A stretch of DNA of 9,034 nucleotides from CAYTPE01 sp964439885 (GTDB lineage Bacteria > Patescibacteriota > Patescibacteriia > Magasanikbacterales > GWA2-37-8). Within the stretch, counting starts at the first letter, position 1. Each line of letters opens with the position of its first letter. Of the stretch, positions 1 through 4,780 are shown one piece after another. The position numbers and the translations under genes were made by a program. The notes below the pieces were generated by a model. That model did not search any database and was not told where the DNA came from. It saw only the letters and a list, made by a program, of their open reading frames with translations. The stretch spans positions 1 through 9,034 of the forward strand of contig CAYTPE010000047.1 in assembly GCA_964439885.1 (NCBI GenBank). The letters run 5' to 3'.

Positions 1-13
1 GATGATTTTTTTG

Positions 14-19
14 TATTAT
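14..19 (+). promoter_or_regulatory. -10-like box upstream of tRNA(CAU)
   Basis: TATTAT lies 13 bases before the first base of the tRNA, matching five of six bases of the sigma-70 -10 consensus. The -35 box would fall outside the window, so this is only half a promoter and is tentative. Confidence 0.35.
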
Positions 20-32
20 TGGTTCACCTTTA

Positions 33-106
33 GTCAGGGTAGCTCAGCTGGTTAGAGCACGGGATTCATAACCCCGAGGTCGAGGGTTCGATTCCCTCCC
101 CTGACA
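33..106 (+). tRNA. tRNA with CAU anticodon, probably elongator tRNA-Met
   Basis: A full cloverleaf can be folded by hand. The acceptor stem pairs 33-39 with 99-105, the D stem 42-45 with 55-58, and the T stem GAGGG/CCCTC at 82-86 and 94-98 encloses a TTCGATT loop. The anticodon loop TTCATAA at 65-71 gives CAU at 67-69. The first base pair is G-C, so it lacks the unpaired C1-A72 that marks initiator tRNA. The anticodon stem closes with an A-C mismatch (64 and 72), and CCA is not encoded after the discriminator A at 106. A CAU tRNA may instead be an isoleucine tRNA modified with lysidine, but the anticodon arm resembles elongator Met. Confidence 0.95.
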
Positions 107-136
107 CAATCTAATATGAATCGAACTGGGGACAAC

Positions 137-166
137 AATAAAGGGCAGTACCCTTTATTTTTTTAT
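137..166 (+). terminator. Rho-independent terminator after tRNA(CAU)
   Basis: A perfect 9-bp stem (137-145 with 151-159) around a CAGTA loop is followed by a T run. It ends the plus-strand tRNA transcript. The T run also contains the stop codon of the opposing rhodanese gene, so the two units are packed tail to tail. Confidence 0.85.
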
Positions 167-480
167 ACCATTGGCAGTTGATGCATCCGCCATGCCATAA
201 TACCACTCGTAAGGTTGATTGTATTCGTGACCCCCTGCGTTTCGAGTATGGTTTGCGCCTCGGTACTTCGACTGCCCGAAAAGCAGTACAGATAGACGTG
301 TGCAAATTTTTTGAGCTCCTCCGCATGATCTGTGACAGTGTCGAGCGGAATGTTGCGCGCGCCTTCGAGATGGCCGCGTCCGAATTCTTCGGGCGTGCGT
401 ACGTCTACGATAACGCCGTCAATTTTATTTTCTTTGATCAAAGCGTATAGATCGGGAGCGGAAATGTGTGTGTCGTGCAT
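163..480 (-). CDS. Single-domain rhodanese-like sulfurtransferase
   Basis: The 105-residue protein is one rhodanese domain and nothing else, the size of GlpE/PspE-type proteins. The family landmarks are in order: DVRTPEEF at residues 26-33, GHLEGARNIPL at 37-47, and the active-site loop beginning at Cys66 (CFSGSRS), the residue that carries the persulfide in thiosulfate:cyanide or related sulfur transfers. GIMAW near residue 95 matches the usual C-terminal GGxxAW. No signal peptide or membrane segment is seen, so it should be cytoplasmic. It starts 8 bases after the dehydrogenase stop on the same strand, which suggests one transcript, although no pathway links the two clearly. No Shine-Dalgarno sequence precedes the ATG. 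The fold and catalytic cysteine are clear; the physiological sulfur acceptor cannot be deduced. Confidence 0.93.
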   Translation of the reverse strand: MHDTHISAPDLYALIKENKIDGVIVDVRTPEEFGRGHLEGARNIPLDTVTDHAEELKKFAHVYLYCFSGSRSTEAQTILETQGVTNTINLTSGIMAWRMHQLPMV

Positions 481-488
481 AGAATATA

Positions 489-1607
489 TTATATAAATGG
501 ATTAGAGAGACCTTGTTCGGCACACATGGTCCCTATTTCTTTGAGTGTTTCGGCATAAATTGATACGCCGTTTTGGCTGCGCTCCAGAAACGCGTCATGT
601 TCTTTTTCTCCAGCCGTATAGATCCGCTCGGCGCCTGGCATTTTTTTGGAATTTCTGAGTTGTCGCAAAATATCGCCAGCGGTTTTTTTAAATTCAGTTG
701 GTTCGATAAACGCGTTCACATCAATGGCGATAAAAAAGTGGCCCAGATGATAAGGTACTTTTTTACCATTTTCAAAACCCAGCAGCATTTTTAAAAAGTT
801 ACCTGCCTGCAGGGCGCTCGATAAAATTTCCACTACCGTGGAATAGCCGTAGCCCTTGTACCCAGCTGTTTCTTCGCCAATGCCGCCAAGGGGAGTAAGT
901 GCGGCGGTACCTTTAATCAAATTCGTGAGTGTTGCCTGGGCTTCTGTCGTCGTGTTGCCTTCGCTATCAATGACCCACCCCGGCGGCATTGCTTTGCCTG
1001 CGCGAGCATAGACTTCGATTTTGCCGCGTTGACTAAGTGATGTAGCGCAGTCGAGTACAAATGGAAAAGCTTCGTCGGTTGGTAAACCAATAGTAAGGGG
1101 GTTGGTGCCAAGCATATTTTCCACACCAAAGGTGGGTGCTACGCTCGGGCGCGCGTTGGTACCGGTGATGCCGATCATATTCTGTTCGGTTGCCATCGTC
1201 GCGTAGTAGCCCGCAATACCGTAGTGCGTGGAATTCCGCACCGCTACCATGCCCATACCAAACTGTTTGGCTTTATCGATCGCCATTTGCATCGCGCGCT
1301 TGGCTATCACATGCCCCATGCCATCGTGCCCATCCACCACGGCAGTGGTCAGGCCATTTCGCACCACTTCAAAATTCGTTACGGGCTGCTGGATTCCTTC
1401 TTTAATGCGGTCGTAATAAATCGTTTTAAGCCGAGCAATACCATGCGAATCGATACCGCGCTTGTCCGATTCGGTAAGCACATCCGCGCAGACCCGAGCA
1501 TCATCCGCAGGCACGCCGAGCTTAACAAATACATCGGTAATAAACTCGTGGATAGTGTCAAAAGACACGCGAACGGTTGAGGTCTGGGTGGTGGTAGGCA
1601 TAGTCAT
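489..1607 (-). CDS. Ldh_2-family malate/L-lactate-type dehydrogenase
   Basis: This 372-residue protein belongs to the NAD(P)H-dependent Ldh_2 family (malate, L-sulfolactate, ureidoglycolate and related 2-hydroxyacid dehydrogenases), which is unrelated to Rossmann-type LDH. Visible landmarks are DSHG at residues 53-56, RNSTHYGIAGYYA from residue 124 with the expected His128, NPLTIGLP at 169-176, LDCATS at 185-190, and the KGYG segment at 251-254. Its length is normal for the family, about 350-370. The substrate cannot be fixed from sequence alone; 'malate/lactate dehydrogenase' is the usual automatic name. Two start codons are possible, ATG at 1607 or the one two codons later; the first is used here because no ribosome binding site separates them. 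A promoter lies about 17 bases upstream, giving a very short leader. It is the first gene of a pair with the rhodanese. Confidence 0.93.
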   Translation of the reverse strand: MTMPTTTQTSTVRVSFDTIHEFITDVFVKLGVPADDARVCADVLTESDKRGIDSHGIARLKTIYYDRIKEGIQQPVTNFEVVRNGLTTAVVDGHDGMGHVIAKRAMQMAIDKAKQFGMGMVAVRNSTHYGIAGYYATMATEQNMIGITGTNARPSVAPTFGVENMLGTNPLTIGLPTDEAFPFVLDCATSLSQRGKIEVYARAGKAMPPGWVIDSEGNTTTEAQATLTNLIKGTAALTPLGGIGEETAGYKGYGYSTVVEILSSALQAGNFLKMLLGFENGKKVPYHLGHFFIAIDVNAFIEPTEFKKTAGDILRQLRNSKKMPGAERIYTAGEKEHDAFLERSQNGVSIYAETLKEIGTMCAEQGLSNPFI

Positions 1608-1623
1608 AAAATTAATCGTTTAC

Positions 1624-1652
1624 ATTGTAGCAGAGTGGGGCAGAGAGAACAA
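1624..1652 (-). promoter_or_regulatory. Sigma-70-like promoter for dehydrogenase-rhodanese pair
   Basis: On the minus strand, TTGTTC (1647-1652) and TACAAT (1624-1629) are separated by exactly 17 bases. Predicted transcription starts near 1617, leaving about 10 bases before the first ATG. Confidence 0.6.
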
Positions 1653-1731
1653 ATGGAGTATACTTTCTATGCTTTTTCTAAATAGTATCATCGTGTTAAA
1701 ATGAACCGTGTAAATATCAAATATAATTCCT

Positions 1732-1851
1732 ATGCCTGCAAAATATTTTCATGGGAGCTGCCTCTGCGGCAAAGTGCAATTTGAAGCGAGTATTGATACT
1801 GCCCAAAGTAGCCAAAAGTGCAACTGTGACACAATAGAGTGTATTTTATAA
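1732..1851 (+). pseudogene. Truncated GFA/CENP-V-family fragment
   Basis: An ATG at 1732 opens a 39-codon frame whose first 32 residues look like the N-terminus of the glutathione-dependent formaldehyde-activating (GFA) family: the GSCLCGKVQFEA strand (residues 8-19) with its CxC zinc ligands, then KCNC (29-32), the start of the second CxCxxC zinc site. The third ligand is misplaced (C-x4-C instead of C-x2-C) and a stop follows at residue 40. The family is normally 110-140 residues, and no continuation of the fold was found in any frame downstream. This looks like the remnant of a gene cut off by deletion or rearrangement. A functional five-cysteine mini-protein is possible but less likely. 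Confidence 0.6.
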
Positions 1852-1852
1852 T
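1847..1852 (+). promoter_or_regulatory. -10-like box before the 72-aa gene
   Basis: A perfect TATAAT overlaps the stop codon of the GFA fragment and sits 36 bases before the ATG at 1888. Only a weak -35 (CTGTGA, 17-bp spacing) is present. Confidence 0.35.
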
Positions 1853-1871
1853 CGAACACTTCATATTTTCT

Positions 1872-1886
1872 TTTTGCTAAGCAAAA
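1872..1886. repeat. 15-base palindrome just before a start codon
   Basis: TTTTGCT and AGCAAAA form 7-base inverted arms around a single A and end one base before the ATG at 1888. The position fits an operator or a small 5' hairpin over the ribosome entry site. No regulator is identified. Confidence 0.45.
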
Positions 1887-1887
1887 T

Positions 1888-2106
1888 ATGACAAAACAAC
1901 AGGCCATGTTTGGCCTGTTGTTTGAGGAGTTCCCGACCCATGAAGAATTAGTCAATGGAACACCAAAATTGTCGTTAGTATTTGAGCTTTCCAAGGCTTA
2001 CGCCGAAGGTAAAACCCGTTTAGTAGACGCAACGAGATTAGAATGGAACACTTTTGTTGAAGAAATATTGGCTTGGCTTAAATTTAAAAACCAAACTCTT
2101 CCCTAA
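1888..2106 (+). CDS. Small hypothetical protein, 72 aa
   Basis: I do not recognise this family. The protein is acidic to neutral and probably helical, with a motif-like core PTHEELVNGTPKLSLVFEL and a C-terminal part rich in Trp and aromatic residues (EWNTFVEEILAWLKFK). It has no signal peptide, membrane segment or cysteine pair. The composition looks protein-like rather than like a random frame. An alternative ATG lies six codons in (1906), so the first residues are uncertain. Codons 3-12 are covered by a perfect 13-bp hairpin. Its 3' end overlaps the convergent 101-aa gene by 23 bases. No ribosome binding site is seen. Confidence 0.6.
   Translation: MTKQQAMFGLLFEEFPTHEELVNGTPKLSLVFELSKAYAEGKTRLVDATRLEWNTFVEEILAWLKFKNQTLP
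1894..1923. repeat. Perfect 13-bp hairpin across early codons
   Basis: Arms 1894-1906 and 1911-1923 pair without mismatch around a TGTT loop, within the first dozen codons of the 72-aa gene. On the minus strand the stem is followed by a T-rich stretch, so it could act as a terminator for transcription from the convergent 101-aa gene. On the plus strand it would bury the alternative start at 1906. Confidence 0.75.
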
Positions 2107-2389
2107 GCCTATCTGGAAAATGTTTTTCTTCTCTTCTAACACTATCTAAATCTTCTCCTTGATTTCTATTAAATTCTTCCGCGTCGGCCAACAACTCCTT
2201 GGCTCTTTTAATGACTTCCGAGTCTTTTCTTACCTCGTCTGGTAAATTGTATTGATCTAGAAATTCTGCGACATCCCAAGAATCCCATTTCAAAATTATT
2301 TTTTTTGCTTTAGTCGGATTTGCAGTCGGTCTCCCTTCTTGAATGTTGGGGTTGTGATTAAATCCATCAAAACTTTTACCTGGTGACAT
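2084..2389 (-). CDS. Small hypothetical protein, 101 aa
   Basis: The family is not recognised. The first 30 residues are polar and Gly/Pro/Asn-rich, likely disordered. Residues 35-75 hold a compact part (ILKWDSWDVAEFLDQYNLPDEV) followed by helices, and the C-terminus is highly charged (EDLDSVRREEKHFPDRLREEF). There is no membrane segment or signal peptide. A well-spaced promoter lies just upstream (2428-2456), which supports a real gene. It converges on, and overlaps by 23 bases, the 72-aa gene; neither arrangement of two unknowns suggests a toxin-antitoxin pair, because those are usually co-directional. Confidence 0.65.
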   Translation of the reverse strand: MSPGKSFDGFNHNPNIQEGRPTANPTKAKKIILKWDSWDVAEFLDQYNLPDEVRKDSEVIKRAKELLADAEEFNRNQGEDLDSVRREEKHFPDRLREEFGF

Positions 2390-2427
2390 ATATCATTATT
2401 AATACAATTAACTCTAGGTGCTTATTA

Positions 2428-2456
2428 ATTTTACAATATAAAAATTGACTGGTCAA
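2428..2456 (-). promoter_or_regulatory. Promoter of the 101-aa gene, with overlapping near-palindrome
   Basis: On the minus strand TTGACC (2451-2456) and TAAAAT (2428-2433) are 17 bases apart, predicting a start near 2421 and a leader of roughly 30 bases. The -35 box is half of an inverted pair, TTGAC and GTCAA (2445-2456), that could serve as an operator. Confidence 0.6.
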
Positions 2457-2469
2457 ATATTGATCTTAG

Positions 2470-2510
2470 CTGGAACACAAAATCCGCTAGGGTTAGCGGA
2501 CTGTGTTTTC
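2470..2510 (-). terminator. Terminator of tRNA-Glu
   Basis: A 7-bp stem (2483-2489 with 2494-2500, loop GGGT) extended by ACACA/TGTGT arms (2475-2479 with 2502-2506) is followed on the minus strand by TTTTGTGTT. It lies directly downstream of the tRNA. Confidence 0.75.
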
Positions 2511-2514
2511 TTAG

Positions 2515-2586
2515 TAGCCCCAACGGGAATCGAACCCGTATTACCACATTGAAAGCGTGGTGTCCTAGCCATTAGACGATGAGGCC
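2515..2586 (-). tRNA. tRNA-Glu (UUC)
   Basis: On the minus strand the 72-base cloverleaf has an acceptor stem GGCCTCA paired with TGGGGCT (two G-T wobbles), an anticodon loop CTTTCAA giving UUC, a T loop TTCGATT with stem CGGG/CCCG, and discriminator A at 2515. CCA is not encoded. The 5' GGCC-type start and UUC anticodon are typical of bacterial tRNA-Glu. Confidence 0.96.
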
Positions 2587-2594
2587 TTCTAAAA

Positions 2595-2621
2595 ATTCTA
2601 AATCCTAATTTCCAATGTCAA
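2595..2621 (-). promoter_or_regulatory. Promoter of tRNA-Glu
   Basis: On the minus strand a perfect TTGACA (2616-2621) is followed, after 15 bases, by TAGAAT (2595-2600). Transcription would start within a base or two of the mature tRNA 5' end. The spacing is shorter than the optimal 17. Confidence 0.5.
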
Positions 2622-2656
2622 ATTATTGTTTTGGGATTCTAATTTAATTTGACATT
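2614..2656. repeat. 12-bp inverted repeat between tRNA-Glu and doxX-like gene
   Basis: Arms 2614-2625 and 2645-2656 are perfect reverse complements separated by 19 bases, and each contains TTGACA in one orientation. The surrounding AT-rich words (ATTCTAAATCCTAATTTCC) resemble dispersed low-complexity repeats rather than unique sequence. Nothing else is seen between 2657 and 2740. Confidence 0.6.
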
Positions 2657-2722
2657 AGTCATTTGAACTGAGTCATTGTGGCGATAGTATAGCCGTTTTT
2701 TGGTAGTACGTCAATGGGGGAG

Positions 2723-2756
2723 TGGCCAAAGTGCTCCGGATGAGGTATACTATAAT
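2723..2756 (+). promoter_or_regulatory. Probable promoter of doxX-like gene
   Basis: Two overlapping -10 boxes are present, TATACT at 2746-2751 and TATAAT at 2751-2756. TGGCCA at 2723-2728 gives a four-of-six -35 match at 17 bases from the first. A small hairpin (2763-2778, ACTGCC/GGTAGT) falls in the leader, about 30 bases before the ATG. Confidence 0.5.
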
Positions 2757-2808
2757 CCGCGACTGCCCTTCGGTAGTTCGTGGGTCTTAATTATTAAATA
2801 TTATTTTT

Positions 2809-3213
2809 ATGACCGTATTTCCAACCTTGCTCGAATCAAGCGCTTGGGGAGTATTAGTTGTTCGCGTGGTACTCGGTATTATTTTCTTGGTGCATGGTAA
2901 GGGCAAATTTGGTATGTGGAAAATGCAGCCGTCCGAGCAGATGCCGTCGGGGATGATAAACATGATGAAGTTTTTGAGTATCGCTGAAACGCTCGGTGGG
3001 GTGGCATTGATTCTCGGCTTGCTCACCCAGCTCGCCGCGCTTGGTGTGGGTATCATTATGATCGGCGCAATTTACTTCAAAGTGTTTAAATGGAAAGTGC
3101 CGTTTGCCGATACTGCCAAAAATGGATGGGAATTTGATTTGGCTCTACTCGCCATGTCGTTTTTGATACTGTTGACAGGTCCGGGAATGTGGGCGATCGA
3201 CCGATTGTTCTAA
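2809..3213 (+). CDS. DoxX-family integral membrane protein
   Basis: The 134-residue protein has four hydrophobic helices (about residues 13-30, 53-71, 75-92 and 109-127), the standard DoxX layout and size. The first helix ends in VRVVLGIIFLVHGKGKFG, the conserved LRxxxGxxFxxHGxxK-like signature of the family, and ETLGGVALILGLLT (60-73) matches the second conserved stretch. DoxX proteins sit in the cytoplasmic membrane; some are subunits of quinol oxidases or of sulfur-linked respiratory complexes, but most have no proven role and none can be assigned here. No partner gene is next to it. The ATG follows an AT-rich leader without a ribosome binding site. Its stop overlaps the stop of the convergent mutY-like gene, leaving no room for a terminator. 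Confidence 0.9.
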   Translation: MTVFPTLLESSAWGVLVVRVVLGIIFLVHGKGKFGMWKMQPSEQMPSGMINMMKFLSIAETLGGVALILGLLTQLAALGVGIIMIGAIYFKVFKWKVPFADTAKNGWEFDLALLAMSFLILLTGPGMWAIDRLF

Positions 3214-4316
3214 GCAATAGAGAATTTCCCTCTTCGCATCGTAATAAATCCGTCTTTCACCAGTTGCGCCATTACCGGCGCAACTTTTTGTTTTGGGAGG
3301 TTTAATTGTTTGGCCAGCCCACCGATTGTAGGGGCAGAAAATTTTTTGCCCGTACCACCAGATGCCACCATCAATTTCACAATCTTCCCGCGCAGCTGAC
3401 GATTCGAGCCTTCAAATTTCGACTGCTTGGTGTAGTGCTTGCTGCGGCGACTTGGATTTTTGTATTGTTTTTTCAGGTATGTGCCATAGTCCATCAGCGC
3501 CCAATACCATTCGCGGGGGTTGCGGGTGTCGAGGGTTTGCTGTACGAGCGGGAGAATATCGGTGTCGGTTATTGGTTCCTCCCCCTTACGAAGGAGGAGT
3601 GAGAGGGGGTTTGCGGCTGTCTGTACACATGCGACATCAGGAGGTGCGCGCATGCGCATAGGACGGCGAACCCCACCTAACCTCCCCTTCGTAAGGGGAG
3701 GAAGCGAAAAGAAATGATGTATAAAAACCGCCCGCACGTTGGTTTCAATAAAGGCGTGCGGTTGGTTGAAAGCGTAGACGCAGATGGCGGCGGCCGTGGC
3801 AGGGCCGATGCCGGGGAGAGAGTCCCAATCGGCGACAGTCGAGGTTCGATCGTAGGGATTGGTTGAACCAATCCCGTTCGCGCGGCGTTTGTTGTCGCGA
3901 GGATTGATGCTATCAATCCCTACGGTGTGGTTGCCTCGGACGTTATGTGCACGTTTCGACAGATTGCCCGCATTTCGTGTGTAGGGGTTGATTGCATCAA
4001 CCCCACCACCGGCAATCATTTTCGCCAATCGGTGCAAATTGATCGCCCGCCGATTGTATCCCAGCCCGTTCCACGCTTTAAGGACAGAAGACAAAGGAGC
4101 CTTAACTAAAGATTCAAAATCAGGAAATTCTTTCATCCAGGCGTTAAATTTTGGGATCACCCGGTCCACCTGTGTCTGCTGCAGCATCACTTCGGAGATG
4201 AGCACGCGGTATGGTGTTATGCTTCTCCGCCAGGGCATGGGGCGTTTGTGTTTCTGATAATAATTCCAGACAGTTTTTTGAAATGCGGAAATTTGTTTGG
4301 GGGATAATTTTTTCAT
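3210..4316 (-). CDS. mutY: MutY-like HhH-GPD DNA glycosylase with in-frame repeat inserts
   Basis: From the ATG at 4316 the protein has 368 residues. The N-terminal six-helix domain carries PWR and SEVMLQQTQV (Glu42 is the MutY acid). The helix-hairpin-helix is LPGIGPATAAAI from residue 167, followed by AFIETNV, where MutY's catalytic Asp is replaced by Glu191. MutY would remove adenine opposite 8-oxoguanine. The usual four-cysteine [4Fe-4S] loop after the HhH domain is absent: residues 274-305 (YWALMDYGTYLKKQ onward) contain no Cys, as in some anaerobe and CPR homologues. The C-terminus (about 311-368) looks like a winged-helix domain, not the NUDIX-like domain. Two blocks, about residues 103-159 and 204-249, do not fit the family and coincide with palindromic DNA repeats; without them the length would be near 270. 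An in-frame TTG lies six codons upstream, but a -10 box overlaps that region. Convergent with the DoxX gene. Confidence 0.88.
   Translation of the reverse strand: MKKLSPKQISAFQKTVWNYYQKHKRPMPWRRSITPYRVLISEVMLQQTQVDRVIPKFNAWMKEFPDFESLVKAPLSSVLKAWNGLGYNRRAINLHRLAKMIAGGGVDAINPYTRNAGNLSKRAHNVRGNHTVGIDSINPRDNKRRANGIGSTNPYDRTSTVADWDSLPGIGPATAAAICVYAFNQPHAFIETNVRAVFIHHFFSLPPLTKGRLGGVRRPMRMRAPPDVACVQTAANPLSLLLRKGEEPITDTDILPLVQQTLDTRNPREWYWALMDYGTYLKKQYKNPSRRSKHYTKQSKFEGSNRQLRGKIVKLMVASGGTGKKFSAPTIGGLAKQLNLPKQKVAPVMAQLVKDGFITMRRGKFSIA
3576..3707. repeat. REPIN-like inverted palindrome pair inside mutY-like gene
   Basis: Two hairpins lie about 100 bases apart in opposite orientation: 3579-3599 (stem 8 of 9 pairs, loop ACG) and 3681-3701 (perfect 9-bp stem, loop CGT). 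The reverse complement of the right unit resembles the left unit over almost 40 bases, including the trailing G-run. This is the architecture of a REPIN, two REP sequences facing each other across a short spacer. It is translated as the block SLPPLTKGRLGG to NPLSLLLRKGEE. Confidence 0.75.
3851..4004. repeat. Cluster of three REP-like palindromes inside mutY-like gene
   Basis: Three short hairpins, each with a 3-base loop, occur at 3855-3875 (9 bp), 3901-3919 (8 bp) and 3984-4004 (9 bp). A conserved flank GTAGGG marks their orientation: first and third forward, second reversed. The first two form a REPIN-like unit bounded by CGTAGGGATTGGT (3851-3863) and the near-perfect inverted copy at 3912-3924 (12 of 13 bases). 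Each palindrome is read as the same peptide pattern G-[VI]-[DG]-[AS]-[IT]-N-P. Confidence 0.8.
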
Positions 4317-4324
4317 ACTGCAGT

Positions 4325-4352
4325 AGTATATCAAAAGTTGATTACCAGTCTA
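4325..4352 (-). promoter_or_regulatory. Probable promoter of mutY-like gene
   Basis: On the minus strand TAGACT (4347-4352) and TATACT (4325-4330) are 16 bases apart. The predicted start falls within about two bases of the ATG at 4316, so the message may be leaderless. Confidence 0.45.
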
Positions 4353-4362
4353 CGGCGATGGC

Positions 4363-4391
4363 TTGAAAAAAATATTAATTAATGCTAGCCT
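4363..4391 (+). promoter_or_regulatory. Promoter of the putative structured RNA
   Basis: TTGAAA (4363-4368) and TAGCCT (4386-4391) are 17 bases apart, and TG two bases... upstream (4383-4384) makes an extended -10. Predicted start is about 4397, with a few bases of uncertainty. It is divergent from the mutY-like promoter. No coding frame with family features follows. Confidence 0.5.
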
Positions 4392-4392
4392 G

Positions 4393-4766
4393 AAGGTGGG
4401 TCTCGGTACCGGATATGTGGGGCACAGAAGCAGGGAAAAGCCTTGACCCACTCCTTGTCTGGTCTGTACCGCTATGGTACCTAGCTGGGCAGATCGGGAG
4501 GCAAGTGCGATAGGCAAGGTGTTTTGGGGAGAAGAGGATCTCCGTTGTACCAAAGCACCGGTCCCCACCACGGACATCGGTGGGGAGTCGTAAAACTTGG
4601 GGTAGCGCGGCAAGAGTATACCGTGCATAGAGCAGGCGTCCGATATCCTTCTAACGACGCATGTGCACCAATTACTGCTCTGGGCTACCTCGAGACCGGC
4701 TCGTGCCCGACCACGAGCCACTACAAAAAAATAAAAAACCATTCGCAGTAGCGAACGGTTTTTTTA
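4393..4766 (+). ncRNA. Unidentified structured RNA, about 370 nt
   Basis: No convincing protein is encoded here, yet the stretch is more GC-rich than its surroundings and folds into many perfect helices: 4461-4466/4490-4495 capped by 4467-4470/4476-4479; 4518-4527/4550-4559 enclosing 4528-4532/4539-4543; 4562-4569/4579-4586; 4605-4610/4621-4626; 4629-4635/4675-4681 enclosing 4636-4640/4656-4660; and 4698-4705/4712-4719. A long-range helix, 4399-4405 with 4691-4697, joins the ends. Several pairs are G-U on the plus strand and would be A-C mismatches on the minus strand (4522-4555, 4607-4624, 4462-4494), so the RNA should be the plus transcript. A promoter-like pair precedes it and a hairpin with a T run ends it. 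I found no tmRNA, RNase P or SRP signature. The RNA call is inference; the pairings are directly visible. Confidence 0.65.
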
Positions 4767-4767
4767 T
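4735..4767. terminator. Bidirectional terminator between structured RNA and HU gene
   Basis: A 10-bp stem (4738-4747 with 4751-4760 approximately, loop of three to four bases) has a T run on both sides: TTTTTTT on the plus side and an A-rich tract before the stem that reads as T on the minus strand. Read on the minus strand all pairs form with one G-U; read on the plus strand that pair becomes an A-C mismatch. It should end HU transcription and can also end the opposing RNA. Confidence 0.85.
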
Positions 4768-4780
4768 TTGAACTACTAGA

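Noticed and set aside
33..106. Initiator tRNA-fMet
   Set aside because: The first acceptor pair is a normal G-C, not the C-A mismatch of initiator tRNAs.
178..450. 90-codon plus-strand frame opposite the rhodanese
   Set aside because: The opposite strand carries a full rhodanese domain with its active-site cysteine; this is an antisense shadow.
1749..1994. 81-codon minus-strand frame
   Set aside because: It crosses the GFA fragment and the 72-aa gene and has no protein-like pattern.
3840..4010. CRISPR array
   Set aside because: The palindromes alternate in orientation, vary in sequence and have unequal spacing; no cas genes are present.
4317..4334. TTG start extending the mutY-like protein by six residues
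   Set aside because: The segment overlaps a TATACT -10 box and adds no family-conserved residues; ATG 4316 aligns with homologues as I recall them.
4350..4742. 130-codon minus-strand frame and 75-codon plus-strand frame (4524-4751) in the structured region
   Set aside because: Composition is Arg/Ser/Cys-rich without family features, the frames run through perfect hairpins, and the plus frame ends in the terminator.
4393..4766. Known housekeeping RNA (tmRNA, RNase P RNA, SRP RNA)
   Set aside because: The size suits tmRNA or RNase P, and ACAGAA and AGGGAAAAG occur near 4424-4440, but they are not in the order or context of the RNase P core; there is no tRNA-like T arm or CCA end and no SRP tetraloop domain.
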